NCBI GenBank assembly: GCA_024663395.1
Contig: JANFAH010000001.1
Coordinates: forward strand, 2,170,001 to 2,234,000
DNA: 64,000 nucleotides
Source of the DNA: Pisolithus tinctorius
Lineage: Eukaryota; Basidiomycota; Agaricomycetes; Boletales; Pisolithaceae
Direction: 5' to 3'
Shown: one piece after another, positions 49,501-62,422 of the stretch
Numbering within the stretch: the stretch's first letter is position 1
Layout of the letters: each line of letters begins with the position of its first letter
Position numbers and translations under genes: made by a program
The notes under the pieces: model-generated
Seen by the model: only the letters and a program-made list of their open reading frames with translations
Database searches by the model: none
What the model was told of the DNA's origin: nothing

Positions 49501-50829
49501 ATACCTCCACGAAACCAATTGAACAAGTCTGTTTTGATCGTGAGTAAGATTGGAAGTAGTCAGTCATACGGATAAATTCCTAATCTCTGAGCCCGTTTTC
49601 CATACATCTTGCTGCGTTCAGCCCTATCATTGGTCTCCTTAGATCGCGACTGCCGATGTTCGGCGTGGACTCGTTGATAACGAATGGTGCGACCCTCCCA
49701 CCCTAACACTCAGCGCAGTAAGAACACGTTCACAGGGTCAATAAATCAATATAATATTTAAAAGGAGCGAGATCGAGCCCTAATCAATACAGTCCGGAGG
49801 TTGGTGAGGGTATCTACGGAGGGGATGTCACCGAGAGGTTTCTTGTGAATGTCGAATGCGGAGTAGGTAGGGAAGGTAAAGGGCCATGTCGTGAACATGG
49901 AAGTGAAGGGTGGACGAGGGGTGAAGGAATTCCTTGAACCGTTGACTGGTAGTCGTACGATAGGGACGATAAGGCGGACAAGTCAACGGATCTGCGCCTA
50001 TCTGCGTTTTCGTTAGGGGAGAAGTAGGTTAGTTGGTGGCTTCTCTGTGACATGTCTGTGCGCAGCTCACTCTTAGTCCTCCTTGAGTACTGTTGGGCGT
50101 TGACCTACTTTAAATGCACATGTAGAACAGCACTCGTCGATTCATGTTACGATGACATGCGATGAGACTGCAACTTAGGTCGGTGTCGTGGATGAGCTTT
50201 TCTTGATTAGTAATCAATAGGAAGTCGACCAACTACCCCCCTTCGGGGGGTAGTTTTAGATCTATGTGCTAGGTATCGGGGCTGTCCATCTACTTACTAC
50301 TTCCGTCAGTTGGGTACAGGGGAGGGAGGGCGGTGGTTTCGACGTCAGGGGGCTACCTCTACCCCAACCACTTCCTATCCCGAGCCATTTAGGTAGCTAC
50401 CAGTAGGACTACCAACGATGGGAGCTGCCCTTACCCCAGTGGGGTGACCGACAAGGCATGACCCTCGTGGTGCTAAGGGTGACCCATCCCAGGTCTGGTA
50501 TACACGGGTTGGGAATAAGACGAGAGGGGAGGAAGGAAGCTTCCTGCCCAGCCTTTAAGGCCTGCGACGTGATGCGCACCCCCAGGTCAGCGACCAGCCC
50601 TCGAAGGTGGTTCTCTTTCGAGAACCTTCTGGATTTCCTCGCTACCATGTGGTAACCACGCTGGATCCAACCAGTTGTGGCGCCTTCGTTGCCAGAGGCC
50701 CGACGGGGCGTACTCAGTAGCAAGGCACAACACCACACACTGGCGAGGTCGATAACCACAGTTACCGTAAACTGTTGCCCACCAACCAGGTAGGGCTCAG
50801 AGTGCATGGTATCCTATTGTACTGACACC
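49501..50829. other. Palindrome-dense spacer between the two copies
   Basis: From about 50090 the sequence is rich in G/C runs and small palindromes. These include an 11-bp stem with TTC loop (50231-50241 with 50245-50255), GGTAGCTACC, and GGTTCTC/GAGAACC with a 4-nt loop near 50612. No gene is recognised. Confidence 0.45.
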
Positions 50830-50856
50830 GGTCTGTAGTACTGCTATCCACCCATC

Positions 50857-52434
50857 ATGGATGAACTGGATGAAGCGCGCACTGACTTGTGCCAGCTGGA
50901 AGAAACTGAAAGAACGCTCTTAAAGCAGCTCGTAGAGATCCGTGCAGCCATAAAGGCACAGGAAGACAAGATCGAGGAGCTCATCAAGAAGCAACCACCT
51001 GCAATCAATCGACTCCCCGTCGAACTCCTTTCAAAGATAATATTCCAATCCTTGCCGACTTTCGACGATGTCGATGGCTGTCTAGAATTCTCAGAGCTAG
51101 CGAGCCGCAGGACAAATTTGTCAACGGTGTCACGACTCTGGAGGAACGTGATCTTAACCACTCCAGAAATCTGGGGTGATATCGTGTGTTGTCATCCTCT
51201 CCCCGTTGCATCCTTAAAGACGCAACTGATCAGGAGTGGGAATATTCCTCTTAGCGTCTTTATTCTAAATTTTCCAAGCCTCTACCTTTGTCAGCTTGAT
51301 CCACAATGGCTGGACGTCCTCGTCTCCAGCACCAGTCGCTGGCGGCGCCTTCACATGCGGCAAATGACGCCTGAAATCCTTCATGCATTTGAGGATTTGA
51401 AATTTCCTTCTCTCGAAGACGTTCTCATTGCTTCCATGGATAAGGCATTCACATATCCGCAATTTCTCTTTCCCGACAATGCCCCTGCCCTTAGGAATCT
51501 ACAACTGGATGGCTTTCTTCCTACCCCTATATTTACAGCTGCCACGAGCCTCACAACTCTCGCACTGAAGTTCAGAGAAAGAAGCGACCAACACCAGATC
51601 GTGAATCCTACATTTATCCCTACCCATTCCATAACGATGCTCTGGCTCACTGGTTACACCGACGATTGGGCACTTTCGCCAGACAGCATTCACCTTCCGC
51701 ACCTTGAAGAATTCAAACTTGCAGTCAACAATCCCAAGCCAGTCATGAGAGCTATCGTGACACCAAAGCTTATGGGCTTTGACTATCATCAAATTTTGGG
51801 CTTCGGACATGTCGACTTCGGCACTGGGTCGAAGTTCAGCCATGTCCAAAGGGTTACACTCCGCCTCGGGGGCGCCTCGCTAGGTAGCGATGCACTCTGC
51901 CAAGAATTTCATGGAGTGCAGCATGTCGATCTACATGTAGATACCATCTACGCACTTTTCGCATCTGGGGCTCAACTCGGTAGCTCGAAATGGGCCCCGG
52001 CAGATCATTGGACGAACCTCGAAAGCTTAACCATACATGGCCTTTGCGGTTATCACCACAGTTTCGATGTTCTTGTGCAGTGGCTCACCAAGCGCTTGGA
52101 GTCGGGCTGGCCAAGGTTATCCGTGAGGCTCTCAGGTTTCTCCAGTGACTTAGGGACTGGAATGGTTTTTCACGACATATACAACAAATTGCGAACTTGC
52201 AGCAACTTACGAGTGGTCGATGTAGAGATGAAGTCGTCAGCACGTTGCTCTACATCCGACGGGCTGCTTCGATTGGTGAGTGTTCGGCTATGTTAAGGCT
52301 CGAGGCATTAGATTGACGTCTGCCAGGACTTATTCGGACTGGAACCTTTGGTCTCACTGGCAGACGATATGTTTTTGGATTGCCGCGTCCCAGGCAAGTG
52401 CTCCATGAAGTCATATGTAAGTTATCTACATTAG
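50857..52434 (+). CDS. F-box protein with N-terminal coiled coil (copy B)
   Basis: An open frame of 479 codons runs from 50857 to 52296. It starts MDELDEARTDLCQLEETER, a coiled coil of about 45 residues, then the F-box region NRLPVELLSKIIF with LWRNVILTTPEIWGDI, then leucine-rich sequence. The likely role is substrate choice in an SCF ubiquitin ligase. A terminal intron (52276-52326, GT-AG, 51 nt) would join in phase a 36-codon exon (DLFGLEPLVSLADD) ending at TAG 52432-52434, giving 508 residues. The F-box gene at 1284 has a donor at nearly the same codon, which supports this. The left duplicate at 46110 is broken. Confidence 0.78.
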
Positions 52435-54363
52435 CCTGTAAGCACGTAACCCGAGTACGCCTGTGTACAATTGCATTGGCCATCAACCTCTCACTGCTTA
52501 TTGTCGATCCTGTCTAAGCCACGGCCGCGCTCTAGCTAAATCCCATGACATCACCACTCTGACCTCGTTCCTTGTGGTGACTTGTGAGCCGCGTAAGGCA
52601 TTTATGGATGTCAACGGCACCTGCCAGGTTGCCGTGTACCACTGGCACAGCTCTCGGCCTCTTCAGACAACGCCGTTTGCTTTTCGCACCAGATGCTGTG
52701 AGTTCCACCCGGCCGCAGCTGAGGGATTTTTCGCCACGCCGCCTTAACCCATTCCACAGGTAAGACTTCCTCAATACTGATTATGCGCAGCATTTTCTTA
52801 TGTTGCATCGAGGTTCCCCCAGGATGGTTGGGCCACGCATCGTAAATTGGACGGTTATGATGTGGAGATGCCTCACAAAACCAATCCCGTGACTAGAACC
52901 CTCCTTTTGAACGAAATTTGAACTCTCGGTCCTTGGCGCTGCCTACACGGGACTAACCACCAAAGTGATCTTTGCTTCACTACTGATAAAGATACTGTCC
53001 AAGCATTGCCTGATACATGTTGGGGAGGTATTGGGGTGTAACAACGCCGGCGGCGACGACGATACAGGGATAGATTTGCCTGGTTTAAGAAATTGGAGAG
53101 AGCGGGTATGCTACTTAGACGAGGTCAGCTTGATCAAGCATTGCAGTGCCGGGCCATCTAAGCCATGGATGTGGGACGTCCAAGCTTACGTTGAACATTG
53201 AGCTTTCCTGCTTGCGCAGACTTAAGCGATCGCACGATTTGGTATGGGTGTCAAGGGCAAACCACCAAACCACCAAAGTCTGCCCACTAGAGACCTGGTC
53301 TTGTAATGTTCAGCCGTTTTGGGACGCCTAATCGGCTTCAGGAGTCGGACTAGAATAGCGAAAATCGGAGATGGACACAGCCCCACATAACATCGCATTC
53401 GAAAATGTGAGCAAGTACCAAGGGCAGGACGAACGGCCATAAAAATACATCAGTAAACAACGCAAAACTGCATGAGAGATGGACGTTCTATGCGTAAAAA
53501 GCGGGAGGGAGGGTCGGGCGCTTCAAAAATGCTACGCTAGCAAGATGGGGAGGACTGTTCAGCGAGGAGGACGAGGACTAAGAAAGCCTACCTAGTGAGA
53601 CGGCGGGAACCGGTCAGGCCCTGAAAAATTTCCGCCATTTCACTAAGATAGGCCAGCCACCGCACCCAGCCCCTGAAGTGAAACCCACAGAGTGCAGCGA
53701 TGACATGCGTGCGGAAGTGGCAGTGCTACGGCCACGGTCGTGTAAACAAGTCTAAACCCAATATTCGGTTCTCGGGAGATTCCGAAGATGACCGAGGGAC
53801 CAACGTTACCAACCACCAAAGACTACTCCAACTGGTGAGACCAGTGAGTACAATGCTTGCCATCGTTTGGCCAGGCTAATTCATTCCATTGTCAGCATGG
53901 ACAGGTTGTTGCCTGGTCCGGGAGCTGAATTTCGATAATGTTGTCTTGCGTTACATGACGAACACCCCGGGTTATGGCTCAGCGGCTGTGAACGGGAAGG
54001 GAATGACTAAAGCTATCTGCGGAGGATGCACTACATAACTGCAGCCGGTACTTCCATAAATCAACTGCATGAACACAACGTTGTCCAGTGAAAACTGCAT
54101 CCGGCGCACTGCTATATATGTAACTGACGCCCTAGTGACGATTGGCACGAGTCGGCCCGAGAGCGACAGATAGGTGCCGTGTTCATTAGATCTGCAACCG
54201 TAATTCGTCAGCTTACTTACCGGCGAACTCGTATGTAGTCGGATGCAGTGTTTAACTCCAGCGGTGTCAAATACATTCCGGTAATGCAGTCCACGATGAA
54301 GTTCGTGACCGATATAAATCCGTTCCATTCGCCACAAATTCAGCCATCTACCCATCGCACACA
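52435..54363. other. Intergenic part of duplicated block B
   Basis: Mostly alignable to the left copy near its two ends (52460-52670 and 53880-54360). No independent gene is supported. The end is the promoter of the P450. Confidence 0.5.
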
Positions 54364-56571
54364 ATGGCCGTCCTGCCCACCGTAGCAACTCACGTCTTAC
54401 AGAAAATTGTGGTCGTCTTCCCCTCTGTGGATCCCTTCGACATTTTTGTTGTCGTTGCCGTCATCTTGGTAGCACTCATCGCTGTCCGGGTTGCTCATCA
54501 TCCTTCCAAAGGAACGCGCCTCAGAGGCCCATCCAGTCCAAGTTTCCTCTATGGCATAGCCAAAGACATAATAGAGGCCCCCGACCCTGGGACAATCTAC
54601 GAAGCATGGGTCAAGGAATATGGTATCGCTTATGAGGTCCCTGTTGCTCTGGGCCAGAGGACCATTATGCTGTTCGATCCCAAAGCCCTTCAACATTGCT
54701 ATGCGAGAGAAACGTGGACATACATCGCACTCCCGTCGGTAAGGGCGTCCCTTAAGCGAGTTGTAAGCATCCTTCACACGCATCTTATAGAACGGTTAAG
54801 CTATATGATACACAGACTGGGAAAGGAATACTCTGGGCAATCGGCAAAGACCACCAAAGGCGCCGTTTATTTCCTTCATCTTTCCTACCAGAGGCTAACG
54901 GTGATTTATGCAATAACCAGGCAGCGCAAGTCCCTAGCCCCCGCCTTCAGTCATACTGCCATTCGCAATCTTACCCCTATTTACTATAATTCCGCGTATA
55001 AGGTATTTGAGTTACGAAGCCATTATGTGCAGACAATGAGTTCACTTAATCCAGGCAAAGGTGGCTTGGGAATGCATACTCGATTCCGCACATGACGGTA
55101 GTGCCATCATCGAAGTCCAAAACTGGTACGATGAATCATTTGATACAGTCTCCTCTCTAACATTTTGGGTTTAGGATGAACCATATCTCGTGAGTAGGAT
55201 ATATTACTGCTCATGATGCCATCTCAATTTGTGGGGCATAAATCCTAGTCTTGACACGATTGGTCTCGCTGGCTTCTCCCATAATTTTGGCTCCCTTGAT
55301 GGTCAATTGGCTTCAGTGACTACTATTCTGGATACTTTAGGCTCGGCTCCTAACCGTAGTGTGCTCAATGCTAGCTGGTTCGCAATGTCGCAAGTCATAC
55401 CTGCACTTGTATATCTGCCAACGAGAAGAATGTTGTTGTTCGGGGAGATAGAAAAAACATTGTCAGAGATATCTCAGGAGCTGCTCGAGAAGACAAGGAA
55501 AGAAAAAGAAGCGGGTATGGTGGATGGCAGAGACAAATCTATTATCGAGTTGTTGAGTACGAGTTCTCTTTCTCGTGCCAAGTTTGATTTGCGTTTGACT
55601 GTTCTACCATTGCCCAGTCAAAGCTGAGGACGCAGAGATTGGTCTCCGCATGTCTCACGAAGAGGTCGTGGCGCAGGTGAGCAAGCGAGGACCACAATTT
55701 CTTGGCATTTCACTCAACCATTGTCGAAGATGAAAGTTTTACTCCTTGCTGGGTATGAAACTACATCCAGTACGTTTCTAAACATGAGACCCCCCTATTT
55801 TTTTGACGTTGCGCTTGTCTGTAGTCAGCTTGACTTGGGCGTTATTGGAACTCGCACGAAACCCCGACATACAGACGAAATTGCGAGAAGAATTGCTGGC
55901 ATTCCCTGGAGAGGCCAGTTACGACCAGTTCGCCAATAAACTACCTTACCTCGATGCTGTAGTACATGAGATCCTTCGGGTGCATTCGCCGGTGATTGAG
56001 CTCAATCGCGTCGTGCGTACTGCTACTCGATGACCCTACCTATGTTTTCCTAACCTAGTTCCCTTCAAGGCAACGGAAGACGACATCATTCCACTTTCAG
56101 AACCAGTGCTTACGAAATCCGGCGAACTGGTAGACAGTATTTCCGTCGCAAAGGGAACGCGGATTGGGATATCCGTTGCTTGCATGAATCGTTCTAGCGC
56201 ATTTTGGGGTCCAGACGCGAAGAAGTTCAGGCCCGAACGGTGGATAGAAGGAGCAGATATCCCGAAGAAGGCACAAGAAATACAAGGATATCGTAATTTG
56301 CTGACGTTTTCAGATGGACCGAGGACTTGTTTAGGAAAGGCGTTCGCCATCACCGAGCTTAAGGTATCTCTCATTGATTCGAACGCAGCGGAGGCGGTTC
56401 TCACTTGAGTTGCAGGTGGTCCTGTCCGTTCTTGTGAAGAGCTTTGCGTTCGAGATGAGGGATGGTCCAGATACGAAGGTGGAAGTGACGCGAGGGATAT
56501 TACAAAGGCCTAAGCTTGCGGGGGAAGTGGGAACAAAGGTACCACTCCGCGTGAGACGGTATGAAGGATAA
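54364..56571 (+). CDS. Cytochrome P450 monooxygenase
   Basis: Eleven exons give 556 residues: 54364-54762, 54816-54859, 54921-55002, 55055-55125, 55175-55189, 55249-55556, 55618-55676, 55730-55769, 55825-56016, 56059-56363, 56416-56571. The N-terminal helix (about residues 20-45) anchors it in the ER. Hallmarks: AGYETTS oxygen-binding helix (333-339), ExxR as EILR (388-391), FRPERW and the heme-binding FSDGPRTCLGK with Cys494. P450s insert oxygen into small molecules using a P450 reductase; the substrate is unknown. Exon 5 is only 15 nt. Intron 2 begins GC rather than GT (54860), with a poor GC-type consensus, so splicing there may be weak. The frame is otherwise whole. The left duplicate is a pseudogene. 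Confidence 0.88.
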
Positions 56572-57140
56572 GCAGAATTTCCTACATACATTTAAATTTC
56601 CTGCTCTTTTCAGAAACTAGTACCTTTGCCGTCAATTTCGTTACATGCTGCATAAGCCATTACTCGACATCTCTGTGCTAGCGAGGTATGGAAAACCGGG
56701 CAGTCATGCTCGATGCTCGAAAGAAGAACGTCCAACCCCAAATGGCCAACTCAAAATGGACCATCGTCATACCGAAAAATGAACAAATATGTCCGTCGAA
56801 GTCGAGAGGGCATTTTCATTTCAGCCATTATCGAACCGAAAAAAACAACAACACAAGTTGGTCAAACCAGTGACAGCATCGCATATTAAGTGCCTGTGGC
56901 ACAAGGTCGAGTACTAGGTGGTCAGCCTTAATGTAGAGTTATTGGATGTCCTTGATTGTTTCCCGAGTGACCATCACCCATCAGAAAACCATATGGTGTT
57001 GAATAGACAAGCATCATGTACCTTGAAATGTATTGTGCCGTAGTCTTGGTAGTATGGCCTCGGTGAATCTTGTAGTACTATCTCAGTGCTTGCTATAAAT
57101 TGTTAAATGCACTCGCTGAAGCTGCCATTGCTCCAATTCA
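56572..57140. other. Intergenic, nothing recognised
   Basis: No open frame with support and no repeat seen. Confidence 0.45.
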
Positions 57141-58163
57141 ACATGACTGTCCCCTCAACCAACATAGAGTACATGTGGGCAGTTGTTGGTGGCCCGAAGG
57201 CAGGCATCTATCGAGACTCGGACTGGTACTTTACATGTCACTTGATTATTGTGTGTACTACTGACATGAAGTGACATAGTCCTCGCATGAAGTGCGGGAA
57301 ATCGTCGCCGCCATTACCAATCGCCGTCCAATGTATTTCTCAACAGGAGGCCCAACTCGTATGCAGAACACTGCAGCCCATCATAAACGCACTGCCAGCC
57401 GATCTGACCTCCTGTCAACTACTTACTGCATTGAGGGGCTCTCCGGATGTGCGAAGCCTGCTCCATGACAATGAAGGCTTTCATGCTGTGGTAGTCGGTG
57501 CACCACCTGGGGTTCACCGCACTAAGTGAAGCACTTTCGTTCATTTCCCTAACTTGCAACACCTAATCTATTGAAAAAAAAAATAGGAAAAGTGTAATTC
57601 GCGCCGAGGGTACATTCAGGTGTCCCAAAACACGTTACACTGCCTCATTCTGGGAGGCTCTAGCATTCGTCGTGGTGAAAGGCATTGAAATAGACATGCC
57701 TCCCTTGTCAGAGCCTACTGAAACGCACAATGGTGGTGGTGGTGATTTTTGACTTTGTATTTTGCAAATTGATGGGTCTAACTGTGGTACAGTAGCAGCG
57801 ATTGCTGACGGTGTCCGCACTCTCCAAGTTGATGCAGACCCAAGATCCCCTGCTGGCCCGATCATCTACACACACATCCGCAGCCTGCGTGGTCTTATTT
57901 CTAGCCAATATATTCCTCATGCGAACTCGGATTTAAGCTCTCAGGTCGAGAGTCGAGCTCAACCGTTGGGCGGAATAGTAGCCCAATATCTTGCTGCCCA
58001 TGGCTATGGCTTATCTGACGTCGACATTATCCTCAACTGTTACAGAAAATCTTCCTCCGTGGAACCATTTGCAGGGGAGCAGTTTGTGATGCATCTTGCA
58101 CGGGAGGGCTTGCCTGTGGCCGAGGGGAATTTCTTGTTGGCTATGATAAGGAGGCAGCGTTGA
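57141..58163 (+). CDS. Unrecognised protein with viroplasmin-like motifs, model incomplete
   Basis: The first exon (57141-57225) encodes MTVPSTNIEYMWAVVGGP followed by KAGIYRDSD. A GT-AG intron (57226-57279) leads to an exon containing FHAVVVGAPPGVHRTK. The two glycine motifs (VVGGPKAGIY and VVVGAPPGVH) loosely resemble the short viroplasmin/RNase H1 N-terminal fold; this is a weak likeness. A later part reads RYTASFWEALAFVVVKG and, past an in-frame TGA at 57750, CGTVAAIADGVRTLQVD to the end at 58163. I could not find a phase-correct junction between the second exon and this part. It may be a working gene with missed introns or a decaying one. Confidence 0.35.
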
Positions 58164-61100
58164 CATTGTAATGCGGTCACTAGTTTGATGAACATGTTTT
58201 TATTATTATTCGACAATGGCTGAAATATATATGCCCTCTCGACTTCGACAAACATGTTGTTTCTTTTTTCAATACGATGAATCGACGACGGCCCCCCAAA
58301 AAAGGACTGGGGGCGATCGAGGTCCGCCGTCGGCCATTTCAGTCTCATGAGAACCTACGATTCACGGACTGTAACAGAAACTCGGTCAAAACGAATAATA
58401 GCAGGTGCATTCATCGAGGAGCATTCGTTTTGGTGTGGAATAACTTTGACGTAGGGGCGGCACAACAGTGTTCGTGACCTGACTAAAAGAATCATATGGT
58501 GACGGAGATGAGCAAGAGCTCCACGTATACATTTCCTCAGGGTTCCTTAGTGGTGACATTTACCAGCGGAAAAATATCCTTCGGTCTCACGGTGAAGGAT
58601 TCTGCAAACGTGAATCAACTCGGTCGGTGCTAGTGACTTGCGATGTTCGTCGGTGCCGGTGAGTTCCACGTTCTGACGTGTTTCTGACTGTGGTTGCTTA
58701 CTACGCGAGGATACAATGCCAGCTGAGGGCCAAACAGGCTAGCGGTGGGACGTGTCTGAACACAAGGCAGGTCTCACAAAATCCTTCAGTATTTGGGTAT
58801 TCGGCGGACCTCGCATCTGATATCCCTCATCTTTAGATTTCCCTGCAGCAGGTCCTACAATGTCTCTGAGCGTTCTCTTCGCTACTAAATATCAACGTCA
58901 ACGACGGAGATTACCCCTCACTTAAGTTTAGTCACGTGAGTACTCGATGCGCTATGTATATAGGTAGAAAGACTAGATACGCGTCAGCGCCTGGAACGTT
59001 GTTCACGCGGCCACTGAGTGCCTTCTGAATTCTCCGCAGCGATGCGCATCATAATTCAACCCTAGTGGCGACGGCAGCCGTTTTTGTGTCCAGGGGAAAA
59101 CCTGGGAAAACAGTCTGAGGCACCTAGTGGTGGAGCAGCCAAAATGAAGTGACAAGGGAAGTGCTTCATTTAACCATAAACCGTTAGTTCTGCCTCCCTG
59201 GCAGGGGAGGACCCAGTGAACACGGAAAAGGGTTGCATGTGTAGCCCACAAACTTGGAGACTCATCACTTGGATAATGATTACTTGAACGGTACTTAAGC
59301 TTACACGGTTGTCAACTCCCCCACAGCTGGTAAGTAATGTCCGATACTTTGCGGAACTACTTACTTCCCTGGGTAAGTGGCACTCGGACTGATTGCTCTA
59401 GTTTGGCGCTGGAGGCCTCCAAACACCAAATCTACAAAGGCGAGCAACTCTCCCAGGATTTGCAATGTTCTCCATCATCAGGAACCTCTTGAAGTCGCCG
59501 CACATTGCATGCGGTCAAATTCCTATCGCCTCGTCGAACATTGGCGATCAATGCACATGCACTGCTACGTGAGGCAACCACCGTTCTTCGTGTCGTCGTC
59601 CCCGGGCTGATGCCCCCCAGCTGCGTTTGTCGTGTTGGAGGTTGTGATTGCACCACCTCCACTTTGCTGTACTACTGAGGTCTTACCTCATAACACTTGC
59701 GACGGGGTTGGAAGCTGTAGCCGGTGTTGCAGAGTTGGCGAGGACGTCATTGTATTATACCGAGCAGGCTTTGTCAAGAGTGGTATATGGACCAAACTCC
59801 GCGATGCCGGCGCATCTAAGCCCATTGCGTATCGGGGGGAGTAGCGGTGGGTTCAGCAAGGTGGGAAAACAAAGGTAGTCGGAGGGGATAAGAGCGCGAC
59901 CTATCGTCACCTCACTGATGGTAGTTGGCGCTTGGTGAAAGCCAAACGGTGGTCGGATCGTACGTAGTCGTCAACATAGCGATTTATGTCCACTGTTGCT
60001 CCTGGACGCGATAGAACCTCATACAAGGGGAGATTTCACGGTGATAACAGCAATAACTCCCGGATCTTGATAAGAAACGACTTCGTCATGAGCACTTTGT
60101 GCGGGTGGCTAGTCGAAGCACCGGATCCTGCTCTCTCTTAGGAAATGAAATACGATCCAGGGCTCCAATAGTGGAAGGAATCAGTCACCATAGCGAACCA
60201 TGGGGACTGGATGGCACCGGTAGAAATCTTGCGCTTCCGCCTTACTCGCCACTCGAACATCGGCTTCACCGGCTGTATCGCTGAAACCGTCGAGCCTATT
60301 CACGAGGGCAGTCAATGTATCAGCGCGGCCTTGCTGCAGCACCGATCCTCATCGATGAATCAAGTATCCCAATACCACAGAGTTCTCGTTGGAGGAAAGC
60401 GCGTTTCCTTAACAGCCTACTGCGAATTCAGCATTATTGTGTCCCCTTTGATCTAGTGCTAGCACCTCGACAAGTTTGAAGTAAGTTCGGGGCCACCCGC
60501 TATCTCATCAAACCGGCTCAGCGATTCCTTCAATATTTTAAGTGAGCCCCGCACGCACTTTCAACATCTTTAGGTTAGCGAAATTCGGAATTGACGGCAC
60601 AAACCCACTATTGCATTAGTCTGGGCCCCCGATGTCTGGGTCAGCCCTGCGATAAACATGTTTGCGTTGTTTCCGGGCATCCTGAACGATGCTATTCACC
60701 TCCATTTAGAATTTAAGGAAACCCTGTTTGATAGGCTCCAGCGGCTCCGCCTGGTACTGGTCGAAAGCACTTCGATGCCTTTCGACGGGACGGGCCCAGC
60801 CGCTTTAAAATTCGCCTTCGCAGAGCCTTCCTCTGACGTCGACTCCGGGGATAACTTCCGAATCTCTAGGTACGGGGTGCACGATTTTCGCTTGCGATCG
60901 AGGTCGTAGAAAGAGGTTGGTATTCCAGCAGCGCAGACGAGCGCCATCACCTGAAATCTGCAAGGAGCGTTGTATTTGTACTGTGACGATCAGCGAGCGA
61001 ACCCTACCCTCACAGTCATCATTGGAGCGACTTACCCTCGCAGTTATTCCACCCTCACAGTCAAAGAGACAGACAGACAGATATAAGAGACAGGACTCCT

Positions 61101-62259
61101 GCATCAGTCACCGTCACCTTCGTTCTAAAACCTTCTGCATTTCTGGAGTGCGGAGAGGGTCACAGCATGACTACAAACCACTTTTAGTTCCTGAAGCTCT
61201 GCTTGCACTAAATCCACGAGTTATTCAAGGATCAAGCCAATTCATTGCTTCTGCAGTCCGTACTCATCTGTCGCTCGAATTGCTACGTTAGTGTTGGGTG
61301 CTACGGGCACAGGTAGTCTCCATCGCGGTTATGCCATGCCATTATCAATACCGGTCGCTACCTACCGAGTGGCGTATTTGACTATGCGGTTTGAGTCACG
61401 TTCGAAGTGTCCCGCTATCCAAAGGCGGAAGTTGCCGTGTGCAGAGACCTCGTCAAGTTTGGGATGTGGATGAGGGTCCCTGCGGGGGGCTCCTTTGTAT
61501 CGCTCTGGGCTAGTCTATCCGAAGGTATGGTAAGCTCATATTGCCCGTACATCACTCGTCCAACTTACTTGTCTAAAACCCAGCCTGTCACGTCATTATC
61601 GCGTTAACAACTGCAAGTTTCAGACAGCACACTTCAAACACGATGCCGCACAGCGGGGAATAGAACGTTTTCGCACGTCCTTCATCGATGTATACACGGC
61701 CGTCACCTATCATCCGGAACTTTGGGCTATCCTTTCTACTCGTAGAACTTCTTTCTGTTTCTGACATTGTTTATCTTGATGATTCGTGTCAGAATTTGAT
61801 GGAGCTGTAGGAACAAACAACAAGCAGGTGGAGCGAGGGAGTAACAAAGGTACTCGTACGTCAAACGGGCCATCATTCGGCACCACTCTTCTTTGGGCTT
61901 GCGCCACTCACGTGCTTGCACAACCTTGGCTGGAAACTAGATACTGTGCATTCCTGTGAGTGTACCGTGATCCGCGTCTGGGCAAGGGGGACATGTGTTA
62001 ATGTCACAACGTACTGAGCGGCAGGGCTATGCGGGGACCATGACTGAAAGGAGTCACATCTGTATTCGTACCCTGGTGTCCTTGTGCTGTGAACCTTCGC
62101 AGACTGTTCCAAAAGGAAACCTTGGACTTACCACAAAAGGCGGTTTGTGCTAGTGCGCGCTATCCTGCCTCCGATAAGGCATCATCTACACCGTCATGTG
62201 ACCAAATGTCAGCGATACCAGATCCGACGGGGCCTACGGGACGAGCCGCTTGTGCAACG
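58164..62259. other. Gene-poor stretch
   Basis: About 4 kb without a recognised gene. Weak plus-strand pieces with protein-like composition occur at 59648-59878 (LARTSLYYTEQALSRV) and 61407-61607 (VCRDLVKFGMWMRVPAG). A GACA microsatellite lies near 61066-61080. Confidence 0.35.
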
Positions 62260-62267
62260 TTTAAAAG
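62260..62267 (+). promoter_or_regulatory. TATA-like box of the metallothionein gene
   Basis: TTTAAAAG lies about 155 bp before the metallothionein ATG. TGCGCGC at 62154-62160 matches the animal metal-response core TGCRCNC, but fungi use other regulators, so this may be chance. Confidence 0.35.
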
Positions 62268-62422
62268 GAGCTGCACATTCCAGCAACTCCAGCAACTTTC
62301 TCTGCTATCTGCGACCACTTACACATCCTTCGTACGTCATGCTCCTGCCATGCTGTAAAGCGTGCCCTCATCATATTTCATGTTGAGCAGACATAACCAA
62401 CCAGTTCATATCCATTGTCAAC

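Larger units (their letters stand above)
50830..55215 (+). repeat. Segmental duplication, right copy (B)
   Basis: Partner of 46081-49500. This copy keeps both genes readable, and the P450 continues beyond the duplicated part to 56571. Confidence 0.8.

Noticed and set aside
50409..50807. 132-codon minus-strand frame in the palindrome-rich spacer
   Set aside because: The frame follows from high G/C content; no motif and no splice support.
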